NCBI GenBank assembly: GCA_041635475.1
Contig: JBFKVA010000004.1
Span: 11,190 to 75,189 of the forward strand
Origin: GCA-020352575 sp041635475
GTDB taxonomy: Bacteria > Actinomycetota > Acidimicrobiia > Spongiisociales > JAENVV01
Reading direction: 5' to 3'
DNA length: 64,000 bases
The notes beneath the pieces are model-generated. The model was given only the letters and a program-made list of their open reading frames with translations. It did no database searches and had not been told where the DNA came from. Both the position numbers and the translations under genes were made by a program. The number at the start of each line of letters is the position of its first letter. The first letter of the stretch is position 1. Below, one piece after another: positions 23,962 through 32,563 of this stretch.

Positions 23962-25257
23962 TCACCGTTGCGAGGCGCGCAGGGCCTGGGCGAGGTCGCC
24001 GATGAGGTCGGCGGCATCCTCCAGTCCGACGGAGATCCGGATGAGGTCCTCCCCGACGCCGGCGGCCTCCAACTCGTCGGCGGACATCTGCTGGTGGGTG
24101 GTGGACGCCGGATGGATGATGAGGCTCTTGGCGTCCCCGACGTTGGCCAGGTGCGACCACAGGCGGACCGACTCGATGAGCCTCCTACCAACCGCCCGGC
24201 CCCCCTCCACCCCGAAGCTGAAGATCGCCCCCGCCCCCCTCGGCAGGAGCCAGTTCGCCACGTCGTGGTCGGGATGGGTGTCGAGCCCGGGGTGTGAGAC
24301 CCAGGCAACCCCGTCGGCGGACTCGAGGAACCTGGCCACGGCGAGGGCGTTCGACACGTGCCGGTCCATCCGGACCGGCAGCGTCTCGAGTCCCTGGAGG
24401 AGGTAGAACGCGTTCTGGGGCGAGAGGGCGGCCCCGAAGTCCCGGAGGCCTTCGGCACGGGAGCGGGCGACGAAGGCGTCGGGGCCGTACTCCTCGCTGA
24501 AGTCGAGTCCGTGGTAGCCGGCGTACGGTTCGGTGAGCGTCGGGTACTTGGTGGCCCATCGCTCCCAGGGGAAGGCCCCACTGTCGACGACCACGCCGCC
24601 GATGGCGATGCCGTGCCCTCCGATGAACTTCGTGGCGGAGTGATAGACGAGGTCGGCGCCGTGCTCGAACGGACGAAAGAGGTAGGGCGTGGCGAACGTG
24701 TTGTCCACGAGGAGGGGGATCCCCGCGGCGCGGGCGACCCCGGCCACCGCCGGGATGTCGGTGACTTGGCCCCGGGGGTTGCCGAGTGTCTCGGTGAGGA
24801 AGAGGCGGGTATCGGGCGTGACGGCGGCCTCCCAGGCCCCGACGTCGTCGTGGTCGACCCACGTGGTCGTGATCCCGAACCGGGGCATGGTGTGGGTGAG
24901 CATGTTGACCGACCCCCCGTAGATGGCCCGGGAGGCGACGATGTGGCCTCCGCTACCCATGAGCGTCGCGACCACGAGGTGGAGCGCGGCTTGGCCGGAC
25001 GCGGTGGCCACGGCCCCGACGCCTCCCTCGAGTGCGGCCATGCGCTCCTCGAAGACGGCAACGGTCGGGTTGGAGATCCGCGAGTAGATGTGGCCCGGAC
25101 GTTCGAGGTTGAACAGCGAGGCTGCGTGCTCGGTGTCGTCAAAGAGGTACGACGTCGTCTGGTAGATGGGCACGGCCCGCGACCCGAAGTCGGAGTCGGG
25201 GCGGTGTCCCGCATGGAGCGAGAGCGTGTCGAAGGAGAAGTCGTCTGGGCGTGCCAT
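23962..25257 (-). CDS. metY: O-acetylhomoserine sulfhydrylase (second copy)
   Basis: A PLP enzyme of 431 residues, clearly paralogous to the one at 13260-14570: SRAVPIYQTTSYLFDDTEHA, the PLP lysine in SATKFIGGHGIAIGG and HPASTTHQQMS. It would make homocysteine from O-acetylhomoserine and sulfide, or a cysteine-type product from a related ester. The start is ATG 25257. It is preceded by a 416-nt leader with no SAM-I aptamer but with two short ORFs and strong hairpins, and followed by an alpha/beta hydrolase gene. The two paralogues may be regulated by different signals. Confidence 0.92.
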   Translation of the reverse strand: MARPDDFSFDTLSLHAGHRPDSDFGSRAVPIYQTTSYLFDDTEHAASLFNLERPGHIYSRISNPTVAVFEERMAALEGGVGAVATASGQAALHLVVATLMGSGGHIVASRAIYGGSVNMLTHTMPRFGITTTWVDHDDVGAWEAAVTPDTRLFLTETLGNPRGQVTDIPAVAGVARAAGIPLLVDNTFATPYLFRPFEHGADLVYHSATKFIGGHGIAIGGVVVDSGAFPWERWATKYPTLTEPYAGYHGLDFSEEYGPDAFVARSRAEGLRDFGAALSPQNAFYLLQGLETLPVRMDRHVSNALAVARFLESADGVAWVSHPGLDTHPDHDVANWLLPRGAGAIFSFGVEGGRAVGRRLIESVRLWSHLANVGDAKSLIIHPASTTHQQMSADELEAAGVGEDLIRISVGLEDAADLIGDLAQALRASQR

Positions 25258-25307
25258 GGAGTCGCTGGTGGGTCGTGCCCCGTGAGTCTGGCACACCGAC
25301 CGACGCG

Positions 25308-25339
25308 GGTGACCCCCGAGGGTCGGCCCGGGGGTCACC
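25308..25339. other. Strong leader hairpin before metY2
   Basis: Perfect 10-bp arms, GGTGACCCCC (25308-25317) and GGGGGTCACC (25330-25339), with a 12-nt loop. It lies between the stop of the 40-codon leader ORF and the metY2 start. It is terminator-like in strength but lacks a T-run on either strand. Confidence 0.7.
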
Positions 25340-25362
25340 GAAGGTTCGAGGCCACGACGGCC

Positions 25363-25485
25363 TCACGGATTGGACTGGCCGGCATTGCGGCGGCGACGAA
25401 CGCGTCGACTGCGTACCGCCGGATGGGCGATGGCAATCCGTTCGGCGCCCACCGCGCGCGCGGCGCGCACATCGATGGGGTGCAT
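25363..25485 (-). CDS. Arg-rich 40-codon ORF in the metY2 leader
   Basis: The start is ATG 25485 with an AAGGAG Shine-Dalgarno element 6 nt upstream. The product begins MHPIDVRAAR and ends in a basic run (RSRRVRRRR). The sequence before it (ACCAGACC, then AAGGAG) resembles that before the leader ORF of the other metY gene (14663-14746), which suggests related leaders. There is no known family. It may be a regulatory peptide or just a translated leader. Confidence 0.45.
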   Translation of the reverse strand: MHPIDVRAARAVGAERIAIAHPAVRSRRVRRRRNAGQSNP

Positions 25486-25546
25486 GAGGAACTCCTTGGT
25501 CGGTCTGGTGGGTGGGGCGATCGGGGGATCGCCCTGTCTCAGCCGG

Positions 25547-25588
25547 TCAGGAGGGCTGACCGGAGAGACCGGCAACGTCGATGGTCAT
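25547..25588 (-). CDS. 13-codon ORF in the metY2 leader
   Basis: The ORF (MTIDVAGLSGQPS) starts at ATG 25588 with an AAAGGAGA Shine-Dalgarno element. Its stop lies inside a hairpin (GGTCAG and CTGACC arms), and a second hairpin (GGCGATC, CCCC, GATCGCC) follows about 10 nt later. This looks like an attenuator-type leader ORF, but it has no Met or Cys run. Confidence 0.35.
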   Translation of the reverse strand: MTIDVAGLSGQPS

Positions 25589-25673
25589 GCCCGATCTCCT
25601 TTCTCGGTCGGGGCGTGCCGCCCACCGTATCTCCTTCGGCCACGTCATGCCGGGCCTTTTCTTGGGCTGGTGC

Positions 25674-26414
25674 TCACCCCGGCAGGTTGGCGTGGATGGC
25701 GTCGCGGACGAACTGGGCCAGGCCGACCTGGCGGTCCTCGTAGTGCTTCGTGAACCGAGGGTCGCTCACGTAGCCGTCGGCGAGCATCGCGTGCATCTCG
25801 TGGGAGCACGGGTAGAACCACCGATCGATGTGGAGGCGAGCACGCTCTGCCAGTGCGATCGCTTCCGCCGACCGTGGGGAGGCCCCGGCCACCACGAGGG
25901 CCGCGAACGCAGCCTCGACGTCCTCGATCTCACCGCCGAGCCGCTGCCAGTCGTCCCTCTTGTAGGACGCCGTCCGCCGGCTCGATTCCTTGTAGGCGTC
26001 GGTCTCACCCCATCGCGCCTTCACCTCGTCTTCGTACTCGGCGGGATCGAAGCCCCCGAAGAGCTCTGCGTCGGTCATGTCGTCTCCTTCTTCGGCGTCC
26101 AAGGTTCGTTCAACCGTGTCGATGATCGTGTCCAGCCGCCTCCGTCGCCGCCGCAGTGCCAGCACATGGCGCCGGAGGGCGTCCCGGCGACCCGCGGCCC
26201 CGCCGTCGAGTGCCGTTCCGATGGCTCGGAGCGGGACTTCGAGTTCGCGCAGGACGAGGACTTGCTGCAGGCGCTCCAGGTCGGAGCGGTCATACATCCG
26301 ATACCCGGCGTCGGTCCTTCGACTCGGGGACACCAGGCCGATCTCGTCGTAGTGGTGGAGGGTGCGGACGGTGACGCCGGACATACGGGACACCTCGCCC
26401 ACCGAGTAGGTCAT
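25674..26414 (-). CDS. MerR-family regulator with TipAS drug-sensing domain
   Basis: A protein of 246 residues. Residues 1-70 form the MerR winged helix (YSVGEVSRMSGVTVRTLHHY), a helical linker follows (about 75-110), and the C-terminal part from DAELFGGFDPAEYEDEVKAR to HEMHAMLADGYVSDPRF is the TipAS fold that binds thiopeptide-like drugs in TipA. It should activate its own promoter, and perhaps others, by bending DNA when ligand binds. The start at ATG 26414 lies 6 nt after the -10 of a promoter with the 19-bp spacer typical of MerR targets. Confidence 0.9.
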   Translation of the reverse strand: MTYSVGEVSRMSGVTVRTLHHYDEIGLVSPSRRTDAGYRMYDRSDLERLQQVLVLRELEVPLRAIGTALDGGAAGRRDALRRHVLALRRRRRRLDTIIDTVERTLDAEEGDDMTDAELFGGFDPAEYEDEVKARWGETDAYKESSRRTASYKRDDWQRLGGEIEDVEAAFAALVVAGASPRSAEAIALAERARLHIDRWFYPCSHEMHAMLADGYVSDPRFTKHYEDRQVGLAQFVRDAIHANLPG

Positions 26415-26420
26415 GTCCCC

Positions 26421-26451
26421 ACGGTACACCCTCACGATACGTGAGGGTCAA
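26421..26451 (-). promoter_or_regulatory. MerR-type promoter with operator, leaderless
   Basis: On the minus strand, TTGACC (26451-26446), 19 bp, TACCGT (26426-26421). The spacer carries a perfect inverted repeat: ACCCTCAC, 5 nt, GTGAGGGT (26428-26448). ATG 26414 is 6 nt past the -10. Confidence 0.8.
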
Positions 26452-26503
26452 GAGCTGTTTCCCCCGCAACGACAGATCGGACGGAACGTGGGCGGCCACC
26501 GTT

Positions 26504-26509
26504 TAGGCT
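26504..26509 (+). promoter_or_regulatory. -10 element of the histidine kinase gene, leaderless
   Basis: TAGGCT, 7 nt before ATG 26517. Confidence 0.6.
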
Positions 26510-26516
26510 CCCGCCG

Positions 26517-28067
26517 ATGGTGTCACCCCTCGAACGGCCCGAGATCGCCCACGCCATCATTGCTGCCAGCGGCGATGGGGCAGCCATCTCCTCCACGGAT
26601 CTCCGGGTGACCTGGGCCAACGAGCGAGCCCACGAACTGCTCCGGGCCCGAGCGGGGTCGCTCGTGGGCCGGCACCTGTACTCCTTCCTCACCGCGGAGG
26701 ATCTCTCGCGCCCGAAGGCAGACTGGCGCTCCTTCCACGACGGTGCCCTTCGCCATGTCCCCATGCAGGCCCGCAACGACCTCTTCTTGACCCGGGACGA
26801 CACCACGCAGGCCAGTTTCGTCATCGGCGCATCCCGGCTCGCCGACGACACCGTGCTCCTGCTGTTCAACGAGTTCGAGGGGCGTGCCGAGGTCGAGCAG
26901 AGGGCGGAAGGGCTGGCCCGGCGGTACCAAGACCTCTTCCAGAGCATCCCGGTGGCAGTCTGGGAGATCGACATGCGGGGCCTGGAAGGATGGCTGGCAT
27001 CGCTCCCGTGCGAACCCCTCGAGACAGCCGCCTACCTCCAGGCGCACCCGAAACAGGTCGTCGATCATCTCGATCTCCTCGACGTCCGGGCGGTGAACAG
27101 GGCCGGCCTCGCCCAACTCGAGGCCCAATCGGCTGCCAGCGAGGACGTGTCAAAGGCGATGATGGGCGGCGCCCGCCTGGACACCCTCGGCGGGTTCGCG
27201 ACCCAGTTCCAGGCCGTTCGGACCCGCACCCGGTCCATCGTGACCGAGGGCGTGGCCGGTACCGGTTCCGGCGGCCACTTCTTCACCGAGGTCCACCAGT
27301 TCATTCCGGACGGCCCCGACGGGCCCGACCTCAGCCGGGTCATCGTCACCCTCATCGACACCACGCGGGCCAAGGAGACCGAGGTCGCGCTGGGCACCGC
27401 CATCGAAGCTCGCGATCGGCTCATCACGTCCGTCGCCCACGAACTCAGAACGCCGCTCACCGTCGTCACGGGCCTCCTGCAACTCCTCCGGGAATCGCCC
27501 GGGCGTCTCGAGGAGTCGGACATCCTCCGCCTCGTGGAGACGGCCACCTCAGAGGCCGAGGATCTCAATCACCTCATCGATGACCTTCTCACCTACTCCC
27601 GCATCGACACGAGCGACTGGCGGATCTCACCAAGACCGACGGACCTCCGACCACTCATCGAACAGACCACGGTTCGGGGTGAGGACGGCCAGCGCCTCGC
27701 CCTCGACATCAACGGTGAGGCGGACTGCTTCGCCGACCCCCGGCGGGTTCGACAGATCGTCCGCAACCTCGCCACCAACTCGGTCCGCTACGGCGGTCCC
27801 ACGGTCCGGGTGGACTTGTGGTGTGACGAGAGCGCCCACGTCGAATGGCGGGACAACGGTGCCGCCACCGCCGACATGGAGCGTATCTTCGAGCCATTCC
27901 ACCAGGCCCACTCCCGGCCCTCCCAGCCATCCTCACTCGGTCTCGGCCTCACCATTTCGAGGGGGCTGGCGGACGCCATGGGGGGCAGCCTCGCGCATCG
28001 CCGCGAGAACGGCTGGACGGTCTTCGAACTCATCCTTCCTCGAGGGTCGGCACCGCCGCCGGGGTGA
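26517..28067 (+). CDS. PAS-containing sensor histidine kinase
   Basis: A soluble kinase of 516 residues. A PAS-like domain occupies about residues 1-130, with a second PAS-like region at about 140-275. HisKA has the phospho-acceptor His308 in VAHELRTPLTVV, and the HATPase domain shows RQIVRNLATNSVRYG (N box), IFEPFHQ and SLGLGLTISRGLADAMGG (G boxes). No membrane helix is visible, so it should sense a cytosolic signal. There is no response regulator gene nearby. Its 3' end overlaps the convergent MFS gene by 38 nt. The start at ATG 26517 is supported by TAGGCT 7 nt upstream. Confidence 0.9.
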   Translation: MVSPLERPEIAHAIIAASGDGAAISSTDLRVTWANERAHELLRARAGSLVGRHLYSFLTAEDLSRPKADWRSFHDGALRHVPMQARNDLFLTRDDTTQASFVIGASRLADDTVLLLFNEFEGRAEVEQRAEGLARRYQDLFQSIPVAVWEIDMRGLEGWLASLPCEPLETAAYLQAHPKQVVDHLDLLDVRAVNRAGLAQLEAQSAASEDVSKAMMGGARLDTLGGFATQFQAVRTRTRSIVTEGVAGTGSGGHFFTEVHQFIPDGPDGPDLSRVIVTLIDTTRAKETEVALGTAIEARDRLITSVAHELRTPLTVVTGLLQLLRESPGRLEESDILRLVETATSEAEDLNHLIDDLLTYSRIDTSDWRISPRPTDLRPLIEQTTVRGEDGQRLALDINGEADCFADPRRVRQIVRNLATNSVRYGGPTVRVDLWCDESAHVEWRDNGAATADMERIFEPFHQAHSRPSQPSSLGLGLTISRGLADAMGGSLAHRRENGWTVFELILPRGSAPPPG

Positions 28068-29271
28068 CCGGCACCCCCCGGAACATGACGACCGCCACCA
28101 GCGCGGAGAACACGACGAGGACCCCGCCGGCGAAGAACACGGAGCGCACGCCCACCAGCGCGGCCAGGCCACCGGCGATCGCCATCGAGAGAACGCTCGA
28201 CCCCGTGAGTGCGGCGTTGAGGGCGGCGCCCGTCCGACCCAGGAGCGCGGGTGGGGTCTCCGTCTGGATGATCGTGGCGAACGACGCCTGCATCGGGGTC
28301 ACGAACCATCCGACGAGGAAGAGCAAGGCGGCCAATTCCCACACCTGGGTCACGCCCGAGAACAGCGTGATCGCCACCCCGATGGCGCCGAGGGAAACGG
28401 GGATGAGGGTGGTGGGCTTGAGACGGGCCGCGATGACGGCCGTGAGCGTCCCGGCGATGACCATGGAGGACGACTGAGCCGCCTCCAGGAGGCCGAACCA
28501 CGTTTCCCTGAGCGCCAGGTCGCCGACCACGAACGGCACGAGGAGCGCGTTGACCGCACCCACTCCCAGCATCGTGATGGCGGCTGCCACGAGCATGCCG
28601 AGGAGGAGCCGCGAGCCGCGGAGCACCCGCAATCCCGCCATCAGCTCCCGCCACACCGACGGGGCCTCGGCGTCGGTCGCTGCCGGGACGGCACCCGACG
28701 TCGTCAACCTGGCCACGAGCAGGGCCGAGACCAGAAACGTGACGGCGTCCACGCTGAAGGCCACCGCGAACCCATCGAAGATGCCGACGATGAAGCCGGC
28801 CGCGGCGGTTCCGAGGACGCCGAAGAGCACCCGCGAGGATTCGCCGAGCGAGTTGGCGGCCAGCAGTTTGTCCATGCCGACCACCTGGGGGACGATTGCA
28901 CCCTTGGCCGGCATGAAGAACGTGCCCACCGAGGCCAGCAGGAACGCGATGATGTACAGGATCCACACTTGGTCGGGGCTCCGCACGAACAGGAAGAGCG
29001 GGGCGAGGAAGGCCCGGACGACGTCGCTCCAGATCATGACCTTCTTGCGGTCGAGGCGATCGACCCACACCCCGGCTCCCAGGCCCACGAGCAGCATCGG
29101 CAGCGCCATGGCGATCATGACGCCGGCCACGCTGGCGGCGTCGCCGGTGAGCCGCTGCACCAGGAACAGCAGGCTGAAGATCGCGAGGCTGTCACCGAAG
29201 TTGGATACCACCTGGGCGATCCACAGCCGCCGGAAGTCGGGGATCCCCAGGAGCTGCCGAATCTCACTCAC
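28030..29271 (-). CDS. MFS transporter, multidrug-exporter type
   Basis: A protein of 413 residues with twelve predicted transmembrane helices. The cytoplasmic loop after helix 2, GAGVWVDRLDRKKVMIWSD, is the MFS motif A region (DRxxRKK), typical of the MFS_3/enterobactin-exporter-like group. It is probably a proton-driven efflux pump. The start is GTG 29271, overlapping the stop of the winged-helix regulator gene by 4 nt (GTGA), which suggests the regulator controls it. It converges with the histidine kinase gene and overlaps it by 38 nt. Confidence 0.88.
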   Translation of the reverse strand: MSEIRQLLGIPDFRRLWIAQVVSNFGDSLAIFSLLFLVQRLTGDAASVAGVMIAMALPMLLVGLGAGVWVDRLDRKKVMIWSDVVRAFLAPLFLFVRSPDQVWILYIIAFLLASVGTFFMPAKGAIVPQVVGMDKLLAANSLGESSRVLFGVLGTAAAGFIVGIFDGFAVAFSVDAVTFLVSALLVARLTTSGAVPAATDAEAPSVWRELMAGLRVLRGSRLLLGMLVAAAITMLGVGAVNALLVPFVVGDLALRETWFGLLEAAQSSSMVIAGTLTAVIAARLKPTTLIPVSLGAIGVAITLFSGVTQVWELAALLFLVGWFVTPMQASFATIIQTETPPALLGRTGAALNAALTGSSVLSMAIAGGLAALVGVRSVFFAGGVLVVFSALVAVVMFRGVPVTPAAVPTLEEG

Positions 29272-29852
29272 GGGCGGTCCCCGCGCACGTGGACGGCCTG
29301 GAAGAACGAGACCTCGATGTCGCCTTCCTCCTTCCCGAACTCCTCCTGGAGTGCCTCGACCGCCCGCACCAGGGCATCGAGGCGCTCCCGGGAGAGGCGC
29401 ATCGTCGCCAGCCCTATCGCGGCCGAACGCCGTGGGTGGTCCTTCTCCAGCGAGAGGCGACCCTCCCTCGCCGCCGTCGCGAAGCGGGACTCGGCGTGCC
29501 GGAAGGCCAGGGTCGCCACCTCGGCGAGCCCCGCGCCCCCGTACCGTTCGAGGAAGGCCGCGCTCGGGCGGATGGAGGAGCCCGCCACCTGGTACACGCG
29601 CTCGACCAGGGCACCCCTCGGGCGTTCCTCGACGACCCGGATGATCCCATGGGACGTGAGTGTGTTGAGGTGGTAGTAGAGCCGGGTCACCGGCACCCCC
29701 AACTCCCCGGCCAACTCCTTGGCGCTCCGGGGGGTGTCGAGGGCCTCCACGAGTTCCAGGCGCCGGGGTGACAGCAGCGCATTGAACTGCTCGAGGGTGT
29801 CGAGTTCGAGCGCCTCCGGGATGGGGTGAGGTGACATGCGATCCGACATCAT
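29268..29852 (-). CDS. Winged-helix (ArsR/HTH_20-like) transcriptional regulator
   Basis: A protein of 194 residues. Residues 20-80 form a winged helix (LLSPRRLELVEALDTPRSAK, ELAGELGVPVTRLYYHLNTL), the ArsR-like type with the YYHL recognition end. The C-terminal 110 residues are helical and unassigned. It is in one operon with the MFS exporter (GTGA overlap). A perfect 14-bp palindrome (29865-29878) sits 13 nt upstream of its start and is the likely autoregulatory site. The start is ATG 29852, 29849 or 29837 (MSPHPIPEAL). Confidence 0.85.
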   Translation of the reverse strand: MMSDRMSPHPIPEALELDTLEQFNALLSPRRLELVEALDTPRSAKELAGELGVPVTRLYYHLNTLTSHGIIRVVEERPRGALVERVYQVAGSSIRPSAAFLERYGGAGLAEVATLAFRHAESRFATAAREGRLSLEKDHPRRSAAIGLATMRLSRERLDALVRAVEALQEEFGKEEGDIEVSFFQAVHVRGDRP

Positions 29853-29864
29853 ACATTCAGGTCC

Positions 29865-29878
29865 CTTGAATATTCAAG
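29865..29878. promoter_or_regulatory. Palindromic operator before the winged-helix regulator
   Basis: CTTGAATATTCAAG, a perfect 14-bp palindrome with no spacer, 13 nt upstream of the regulator start and in the divergent region shared with clpB. A partial half-site (ATTCAG) lies at 29855-29860. Confidence 0.6.
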
Positions 29879-29960
29879 TGATTCCAACGACAATGACCCG
29901 CATCTCAAAGAAGATCAAGACCTGATACACTTCGACTCAGATTTACTTCGTAGGTGACTC

Positions 29961-32537
29961 ATGGATCCGAGCAAGCTCACAAGCGCCACCCAGCGAGTCC
30001 TGGGGTCGGCCGCGGCGTCCGCCGCCGATCGCGCCCACCCCCACATCGAGACCGCCCACATGGCCAAGGCGCTCCTGGCGGAGACGGACGGCCTCGTCTA
30101 CCCGCTTCTCACCCGCCTCGGGATCCAACCGGTGGCGCTCCGGGGCCGGGTCGACGCGATCCTCGACACGCTCCCCCAGGCCCACGGTGGCCAGGAGGCA
30201 ACGCTGTCCCCCGACGCCGGAAGGGTCCTGGCCGCCGCCGACACCGTCCGCAGCCGCCTCGGGGACGACTACCTCTCGGTCGAGCACCTCATCATCGCCC
30301 TCAGCGGGGCCGAGGATCGGCTCGGGGCCGCACTGCGGGAGATGGGCGCGACCCCGGACGCGGTCGAAGGGGCACTGGCCGACCTGCGGGGCTCGCGGCG
30401 CGTCACGACACCGGACCCCGAGGCGACCCAGGACGCGCTCGGCAAGTACGGACGGGACCTCACCGACGATGCCCGAGCCGGGAGGCTCGACCCGGTCATC
30501 GGACGCGACGACGAGATCGGCCGGGTCATCCAGGTGCTGAGCAGGCGCACGAAGAACAACCCCGTCCTCATCGGCGAGCCGGGGGTGGGCAAGACGGCCA
30601 TCGTCGAGGGCCTCGCCCGCCGCATCGCCGATGGCGACGTCCCCGACAGCCTGGCCCACAAGCGGATCGTCGCCCTCGACCTGGGATCCATGCTGGCCGG
30701 GGCCAAGTACCGGGGTGAGTTCGAGGAACGGCTAAAGGCCGTCCTCGACGAGATCAGGGACGCCCAGGGGAACGTCGTCACCTTCATCGACGAGCTCCAC
30801 ACCGTGGTCGGGGCGGGTGCGGCCGAGGGGGCAATGGACGCCTCGAACATGCTCAAGCCCATGCTGGCTCGGGGCGAGCTGCGGATGATCGGGGCCACCA
30901 CCCTCGATGAGTATCGGCAGCACGTCGAGCGCGACGCCGCCCTCGAACGACGATTCCAGCCGGTGCTGGTCGAAGCCCCCTCGGTGGAGGACACCATCGG
31001 CATCCTCCGGGGCCTCAAGGAGCGGTACGAGGTCCACCATGGCGTCCGGATCCAGGACAGCGCCATCATCGCGGCCGCCGTGCTCTCCGACCGGTACATC
31101 ACCGCCCGTCAACTTCCTGACAAGGCCATCGACCTCATCGACGAAGCGGCCTCCAAGCTGCGGATCGAGATCGACTCGATGCCCGAGGAGATCGACACCC
31201 TCGTCCGCCGGATCGTGCAACTGGACATCGAGCGGGCCGCTCTCGAGAAGGAGAGCGACGCGGCCTCCCGGGAGCGCCTCGAGGCCGTGGAAGAGGAGCG
31301 GGCCGACCTCACCGAGGAGGCGGACCGTCTCAGCGCGCACTGGCGCCTGGAGAAGGAGGCCATCGGGGACATCCGGGGCACGAAGGCAGAGATCGAGGAG
31401 ACCCGGATGAGTGCCGAGCGGGCCGAGCGCGAGGCAGACCTCACCCGGGCGGCCGAGCTGCGCTACGGGACGCTCCCCCAACTCGAAACCCGCCTCGCCG
31501 ACCAACAGGAGGCGCTCGCAGCCCTCCAGGCCGACAACCGGATGCTGTCCGAGGAGGTCGAGGAGGAGCACGTCGCCGAGGTCGTGTCCCGGTGGACCGG
31601 CGTCCCGGTCTCCCGCCTCATGGAGGGCGAGGTCGCCAAGCTCATCCGCCTCGAGGACCACCTTCACGAGCGGGTGGTGGGCCAGCTCGAGGCGGTGACG
31701 GCCGTCGCCAACGCCATCCGTCGCAACCGGGCCGGCCTGTCCGATCCGCGGCGGCCGATCGGCTCGTTCATCTTCCTGGGCCCGACCGGGGTCGGCAAGA
31801 CGGAACTGGCTCGGGCGCTTGCCCAGTTCCTGTTCGACGATGAGCGCTCCATGGTTCGTATCGACATGACCGAGTACATGGAACGGCACGCCGTCAGCCG
31901 CCTCATCGGCGCACCACCGGGGTACGTCGGGTACGACCAGGGCGGCCAGCTCACCGAGGCGGTGCGGCGGCGCCCGTACTCGGTGATCCTTCTCGACGAG
32001 ATCGAGAAGGCCCACGCCGACGTGTTCAACGTGCTGCTTCAGGTTCTCGACGACGGGCGCCTCACCGACGGCCAGGGACGCACCATCGACCTCACCAACA
32101 CGGTCCTCATCATGACCTCCAACCTCGGATCGGAACTCATCGATCCCGACCTCCCCGACGAGGTGGTGGCGTCCCGCGTCCTCGAGGTGGTCAAGCGAAC
32201 CTTCCGCCCGGAGCTCATCAACCGGGTGGACGAGATCCTCGTCTTCAACCGGCTCACCCGGGCCGACCTGCGCCAGATCGTGGACATCCAACTCGCCGAA
32301 CTTCGGGTTCGGCTGGCCGGCCGCAAGCTCGGCCTGACGGTGTCGGAGGAGGCCGTCGACTGGCTGGCTGACCACGGGTTCGACCCCGCCTACGGAGCCC
32401 GGCCGCTCAAGCGGCTCATCCAATCCGCGATCGGGGATCCGTTGGCACTCGCGCTCCTCGAGGGGCAGTTCACGGAGGGGGACACGGTCATCGTGGATGT
32501 CGAGGGCGAGTCGCTGGCGATCGGGGCAATCGGGTAG
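29961..32537 (+). CDS. clpB: ClpB-type disaggregase chaperone
   Basis: An AAA+ chaperone of 858 residues that rescues aggregated proteins with DnaK. The N-terminal Clp repeat domain covers residues 1-150. NBD1 has Walker A GEPGVGKT at 205-212 and FIDELHTV as Walker B. A coiled-coil middle domain spans about 400-530, which separates ClpB from ClpA and ClpC. NBD2 has GPTGVGKTELARA and ILLDEIEKAH. The middle domain and length match ClpB. The start at ATG 29961 is preceded by AGGTG. No HspR (HAIR) site was found upstream. Confidence 0.94.
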   Translation: MDPSKLTSATQRVLGSAAASAADRAHPHIETAHMAKALLAETDGLVYPLLTRLGIQPVALRGRVDAILDTLPQAHGGQEATLSPDAGRVLAAADTVRSRLGDDYLSVEHLIIALSGAEDRLGAALREMGATPDAVEGALADLRGSRRVTTPDPEATQDALGKYGRDLTDDARAGRLDPVIGRDDEIGRVIQVLSRRTKNNPVLIGEPGVGKTAIVEGLARRIADGDVPDSLAHKRIVALDLGSMLAGAKYRGEFEERLKAVLDEIRDAQGNVVTFIDELHTVVGAGAAEGAMDASNMLKPMLARGELRMIGATTLDEYRQHVERDAALERRFQPVLVEAPSVEDTIGILRGLKERYEVHHGVRIQDSAIIAAAVLSDRYITARQLPDKAIDLIDEAASKLRIEIDSMPEEIDTLVRRIVQLDIERAALEKESDAASRERLEAVEEERADLTEEADRLSAHWRLEKEAIGDIRGTKAEIEETRMSAERAEREADLTRAAELRYGTLPQLETRLADQQEALAALQADNRMLSEEVEEEHVAEVVSRWTGVPVSRLMEGEVAKLIRLEDHLHERVVGQLEAVTAVANAIRRNRAGLSDPRRPIGSFIFLGPTGVGKTELARALAQFLFDDERSMVRIDMTEYMERHAVSRLIGAPPGYVGYDQGGQLTEAVRRRPYSVILLDEIEKAHADVFNVLLQVLDDGRLTDGQGRTIDLTNTVLIMTSNLGSELIDPDLPDEVVASRVLEVVKRTFRPELINRVDEILVFNRLTRADLRQIVDIQLAELRVRLAGRKLGLTVSEEAVDWLADHGFDPAYGARPLKRLIQSAIGDPLALALLEGQFTEGDTVIVDVEGESLAIGAIG

Positions 32538-32563
32538 CGTCGATGCGTCCAGGAGGACCGTCG

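Noticed and set aside
25258..25673. SAM-I or other known SAM riboswitch before metY2
   Set aside because: None of the S-box core motifs (GGUGGAGGGA, GAAAC, GCAACC) is present on the minus strand.
29865..29878. HspR (HAIR) site for clpB
   Set aside because: HAIR is CTTGAGT-N7-ACTCAAG; this palindrome has no spacer and lies next to the opposite gene.
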